Positions 5,861 to 8,871 of a stretch of DNA of 8,871 nt are shown here, in pieces (position 1 is the stretch's first letter; each line of letters begins with the position of its first letter). The position numbers and the translations under genes are program-made. The DNA lies in NCBI GenBank assembly GCA_021782195.1, contig JAJXVI010000066.1:1-8871 (forward strand). Reading direction: 5' to 3'. The notes below the pieces were generated by a model. That model saw only the letters and a list, made by a program, of their open reading frames with translations. It ran no database searches and had not been told where the DNA came from. The DNA comes from a bacterium. GTDB taxonomy: Bacteria > Vulcanimicrobiota > Xenobia > RGZZ01.

Positions 5861-7663
5861 ATGCGTTTGTGGCTCATATCTATCGTTCTTATTGCTTTCA
5901 CACTCGCCGGTTGCGGCGGCGGTGGAGGAGGAACTGTCTCGTCCGGAAGTGGCCTTACGTCAGGAGGGTCTTCGACGACAGTTTCTGCGACCACTACGAC
6001 GACGACATCCACCGCAGGGGTGACCGGAACCGTGGCGAAGGGCGCCCCTCTGGCCGGGGCAACCGTGACCCTGATTGACAGTCTGGGTCACACAGTGACC
6101 ACCACGACTGCCGCTGACGGCACCTATACGCTCAATGTCTCAGGCCTGACCCCGCCCTACCTGATCCAGGCGACGCTGGGCAGTCAGACAATGTACAGCA
6201 TTTCATTTGGGAATGGGAATGCCAATGTGACGCCCGTTTCCGACGTCATTCTCGCTGCGTACTTCCAGTCGATTGGTACAACGGCGTCTGCAGCATTTGG
6301 CAATCCCGGCGGGGTGACACTTCCGACGCCGGCGAGTTTTGAGTTGATCTGGCAGTCGATTCTGACGGCGATCCAGAATCTGTTGACCCAGAACGGGGTC
6401 AGCCAGTCGTTCAATCCGATCACGACGTCGTTCCCTGCCGACCACACGGGCTTTGACGCCGTGCTCGACTCGACCAGCGAAGGTGGAAACAGTTCCCTGA
6501 CGACGGTCAGCGGTACCGTTACAACCACCATCTCGTTGGCTGGCAGCGGAGACAGCGTGACGACCGATGTGCACAGCCACGACAGCCACACGGGAGCAGA
6601 CAGTTACGACAGTTCGAGCACCAACGTGAGCGGTTCGGCAGCGCTGCAGTCGGCAATCGCCTCGGCCAATACCCTTCTGGCCAGCCTTACGACCATCATC
6701 AACGCAAAGGGCGCTGCGCTGCAGGCCACCGACATTGCGTCGCTTATCGCTTCCGGCTTCATGGAGGACGGCCAGGGCGCTTCCGCATACGCAACCACGC
6801 TTGCCCAGCAGTACGCGGGCGTGAGCGTGACTTCAATGGTCGTGGGCAGTGTGGTCTCGTTTACACCAGGTAGCATGGTGGCGATTGTGACTGTAACAAC
6901 CGCAAACTCCACGCAACCCGTCGAAATGACCTTCCAGAAAACGGAGAATGGGACGTGGCTTCTTTCCGGTAATCATCAGTCGGTGCCCACCTTCCACCTC
7001 ATCTCCTATGAGAACGCACGCGACATTACGAACTCGGGCGACTCCGGGTACCGTGCGGACGTCGCTGTCGACCTCCGCGCTCCCCAGGGCCAGGTCACCG
7101 GAGTGACGGTCACAGATCCGACGACCACCTTCTTCCCCACGCCCAACACCGTTGTACCGAAACTGCCGCAGATTGACGTGACCAACCCGATGATCTTTGC
7201 GGATCGCTTTGAACTCAATGCGACGGCTGCAGCATTCCCGGCACTTGGGACGCTGTTTTCACTTGGCGTCACGCCTGCAACCGGCACCCCGGTGACGGTC
7301 GACCAGCCGGTCGGCAACACGACCACAGATACAATTGGTTCCTACAACCTGACTGTCGCAGGTGGCACGGTGACCCACTCCCTCTCCAGCATCGTGGGCA
7401 AGACCGTCACCGCGACCTGGACGCTCCCCACCACCTTCGAGGTGGACCGGGTGAAGTTCGGCGTGACGCTGCAGACCGCCAACCTCATCGAGGATCGTTT
7501 CCCCGAGACCAGCGACGCTGCAACCTCGGGCTCGATTGCGATCCCTGCGACCATCACCAACCCCTCAACCAACACGAGCGAGGCTGTGACCGGCGCGACC
7601 GTGACCGTGGAAGCGCTGGGCTCCCACGGCGAAGACGTCGTGATTCGCGACCTCTGGCAGTAA
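5861..7663 (+). CDS. Large lipoprotein of unknown function with a carboxypeptidase-regulatory-like (Ig-type) domain
   Basis: The 600-residue product begins with a type II signal peptide (MRLWLISIVLIAFTLAGC); the lipobox TLAGC puts the lipidated cysteine at C18. A Gly run (19-24) and a Ser/Thr/Gly-rich linker with six consecutive Thr (44-49) follow, typical tethers for an outer-membrane or periplasmic lipoprotein. Residues about 53-105 (VTGTVAKGAPLAGATVTLID ... DGTYTLNVSG) match the beta-sandwich of carboxypeptidase regulatory-like domains. The remaining 490 or so residues are rich in Thr, Ser, Val and Gly, probably mostly beta, and I recognise no domain or catalytic motif. There are few Cys or Trp and no C-terminal sorting signal. 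GC content is visibly lower than in its neighbours, which hints at different origin or selection. It is a single-gene unit ended by the terminator near 7750. The function is unknown; adhesion, surface or stress roles would be guesses. Confidence 0.85.
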   Translation: MRLWLISIVLIAFTLAGCGGGGGGTVSSGSGLTSGGSSTTVSATTTTTTSTAGVTGTVAKGAPLAGATVTLIDSLGHTVTTTTAADGTYTLNVSGLTPPYLIQATLGSQTMYSISFGNGNANVTPVSDVILAAYFQSIGTTASAAFGNPGGVTLPTPASFELIWQSILTAIQNLLTQNGVSQSFNPITTSFPADHTGFDAVLDSTSEGGNSSLTTVSGTVTTTISLAGSGDSVTTDVHSHDSHTGADSYDSSSTNVSGSAALQSAIASANTLLASLTTIINAKGAALQATDIASLIASGFMEDGQGASAYATTLAQQYAGVSVTSMVVGSVVSFTPGSMVAIVTVTTANSTQPVEMTFQKTENGTWLLSGNHQSVPTFHLISYENARDITNSGDSGYRADVAVDLRAPQGQVTGVTVTDPTTTFFPTPNTVVPKLPQIDVTNPMIFADRFELNATAAAFPALGTLFSLGVTPATGTPVTVDQPVGNTTTDTIGSYNLTVAGGTVTHSLSSIVGKTVTATWTLPTTFEVDRVKFGVTLQTANLIEDRFPETSDAATSGSIAIPATITNPSTNTSEAVTGATVTVEALGSHGEDVVIRDLWQ

Positions 7664-7684
7664 CGCTGTTGTGCGGGGGACGCA

Positions 7685-7701
7685 AGGTGCGGTGTGCACC
7701 T
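7685..7701 (+). repeat. Small hairpin after the lipoprotein stop
   Basis: AGGTGC (7685-7690) and GCACCT (7696-7701) make a perfect 6-bp stem with a 5-nt loop, 21 nt after the stop codon. It is followed by a C-rich run and not a U-tract, so it is at most an mRNA 3'-end structure ahead of the true terminator. Confidence 0.45.
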
Positions 7702-7729
7702 CCTCCCCTCGCGGACCCCGGGTGTGAGG

Positions 7730-7776
7730 AAGCGCCGCGCAGGGCATCGAGTCCTGGCGGCGCTTTCTCTGTTTTC
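7730..7776 (+). terminator. Rho-independent terminator of the lipoprotein gene
   Basis: AAGCGCCGC (7730-7738) pairs perfectly with GCGGCGCTT (7757-7765). After a single bulged G, CAGG (7740-7743) pairs with CCTG (7753-7756), giving 13 base pairs around a 9-nt loop. A T-rich tail TTTCTCTGTTTTCT follows on the plus strand. It lies 66 nt past the lipoprotein stop in the convergent gap before smc. In the opposite direction the tail is weaker, so it mainly serves the + gene. Confidence 0.8.
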
Positions 7777-7871
7777 TCGGGGGGACGGTCTACGTTGGCC
7801 GCCCCCTGCTTGCGCCTCCCACCATTGCCCGCGATTCCGTCCGCGTCCGCAGTCGCTGGCGGGGTACGCTT

Positions 7872-8871
7872 CTAGCCACGGCCGATTGCGGCGTGTGCGG
7901 TGAGGCCAGGTTCCGCGGGTTGTTCTGACGGGGCGTCTGTCACGGGCTGGGGGACGTGTGCCTCGCGCTGGGCCTCTTCCAGCGATACGGCCACGAGGCG
8001 CGAGACCCCGGGCTCACTGGCGGTTACCCCATAAAGGACTCGCGCAAATTCCATTGTTTTTCGATTGTGGGTGATGGTGATGAACTGCGTGTGGGCGGAG
8101 AATTCCTCGAACTTGCGCGCCACGCGTTCGACGTTGCCCTCATCGAGCGGCGCGTCGAGTTCATCGAGCACCACGAACGGTGAAGGCCGAGCCTTCAACA
8201 GCGCCAGCAGAAATGCGATCGCAGTCAGCGCTTTTTCACCGCTCGACAGGAGAGAAAGGTTCTGCAGGCGCTTGCCCGGAGGTTGCGCAACAATGTCGAT
8301 GCCGGTTCCGAGCAGATCGTCTGGCTGGGTAAGAACCAGGTCTGCCTGTCCGCCGTTGAACAGTTCCGTGAACAGCTCCGCGAACGAGACGCGCACCTTC
8401 TTGAAGGATTCAGAAAACTGGCGCGTGGAGGCCTGATCCATCTCGGTCATGACCTCGCGGAGCGACGTGGAGGCAGCCTCAAGATCGGCGATCTGCGTGC
8501 TCATCGAGTCGTGACGCTCCTTGAGCCGATCGTAATCTTCCTGGGCACCCAGGTTGACCGCGCCGAACATCTTCAACGAGTTACGCAGACGCGAGATCTC
8601 AGCCGGTGCGCTTGTGAGGTCAATCAGGCTCTCGGTGGCCGCGCGAAGTTCCTGAGAGGTCGCTTCGAGCTCATCGAGACGCTGCCGGTGGTCCTCATAG
8701 GAGGCCTGCAGGTGCGCGTGCTGCACTTCGTAACCGTGCAGTTCGGTGCGGTCCGCCTCGTGCTCCGCGCTTACTTCAGCAAGTTCGCGTTCCATCCGCT
8801 CAAGCGCCTGGCCGACTTCGAATCGTCGCTTCTGAAGTTCCTCTGCTCGTGCGGCCAGATCGCCTTCCGCG
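7872..8871 (-). CDS. smc: Chromosome segregation ATPase SMC, C-terminal part (N-terminus outside the window)
   Basis: About 333 C-terminal residues are visible, and the frame is open through base 8871, so the ATG at 8795 is internal and not the start. SMC dimers with ScpA/ScpB organise and help segregate the chromosome. The upstream part is charged coiled coil (helix of AEGDLAARAEELQKRR type through about residue 160). The head half follows: AVNLGAQEDYDRL, the region before the signature (IVAQPPGKRLQNLSLL), the signature loop LSSGEKALTAIAF, Walker B VVLDELDAPLDE with its D-loop, and the H-loop FITITHNRKTMEFA. It ends with LYGVTASEPGVSRLVAVSL and a Pro/Glu-rich tail of about 35 residues. The usual signature is LSGGE; here the third position is Ser. 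Walker A lies off the window. It is convergent with the lipoprotein gene and marks core chromosome. Confidence 0.95.
   Translation of the reverse strand, partial: AEGDLAARAEELQKRRFEVGQALERMERELAEVSAEHEADRTELHGYEVQHAHLQASYEDHRQRLDELEATSQELRAATESLIDLTSAPAEISRLRNSLKMFGAVNLGAQEDYDRLKERHDSMSTQIADLEAASTSLREVMTEMDQASTRQFSESFKKVRVSFAELFTELFNGGQADLVLTQPDDLLGTGIDIVAQPPGKRLQNLSLLSSGEKALTAIAFLLALLKARPSPFVVLDELDAPLDEGNVERVARKFEEFSAHTQFITITHNRKTMEFARVLYGVTASEPGVSRLVAVSLEEAQREAHVPQPVTDAPSEQPAEPGLTAHAAIGRG

Overview
The window is high-GC bacterial DNA, about two thirds G+C by eye. A lipoprotein with a lipobox signal peptide and an ABC-2 polysaccharide-export permease point to a diderm (Gram-negative-type) cell. 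The SMC tail does not look like the usual proteobacterial versions. Gemmatimonadota or a similar high-GC diderm phylum is a guess with low confidence.

Layout. Positions 1-4574 and on to 5458 hold the edge of a surface-polysaccharide or glycan locus. From left to right it has: the C-terminal end of a probable small-molecule (sugar) kinase on + (1-417); a Wzm-type ABC-2 permease on - (439-1302) with no ATPase gene beside it; a 314-bp gene-free gap with a 14-bp perfect palindrome; a GmhA-like SIS-domain sugar-phosphate isomerase on + (1617-2285); and a three-gene minus-strand unit. That unit reads FkbM methyltransferase (5458-4571), short NAD(P)-dependent sugar dehydrogenase/reductase (4574-3570, GTGA overlap with the FkbM stop), then a nucleotide-sugar epimerase/dehydratase (3440-2436). 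A 402-bp divergent intergenic region follows. After it come a 600-residue lipoprotein of unknown function (5861-7663, +), a good intrinsic terminator (7730-7776), and the C-terminal third or so of the chromosome-segregation ATPase SMC on - (7872-8871, running off the window).

How the genes may work together (inference): the kinase and the SIS isomerase would make a phosphorylated sugar, possibly a heptose. The two extended short-chain dehydrogenase (SDR) enzymes would modify an activated sugar, FkbM would O-methylate it, and the Wzm permease with an ATPase encoded elsewhere would export the lipid-linked chain. The lipoprotein and SMC are probably separate transcription units, and smc marks the return to core chromosome.

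I found no tRNA, rRNA, CRISPR array, transposase or phage gene. No clearly new system stands out. The most unusual points are the altered metal-ligand set of the SIS enzyme, a triple hexapeptide-repeat leader on one SDR enzyme, an LSSGE signature in SMC, and the orphan permease with its palindromic leader.
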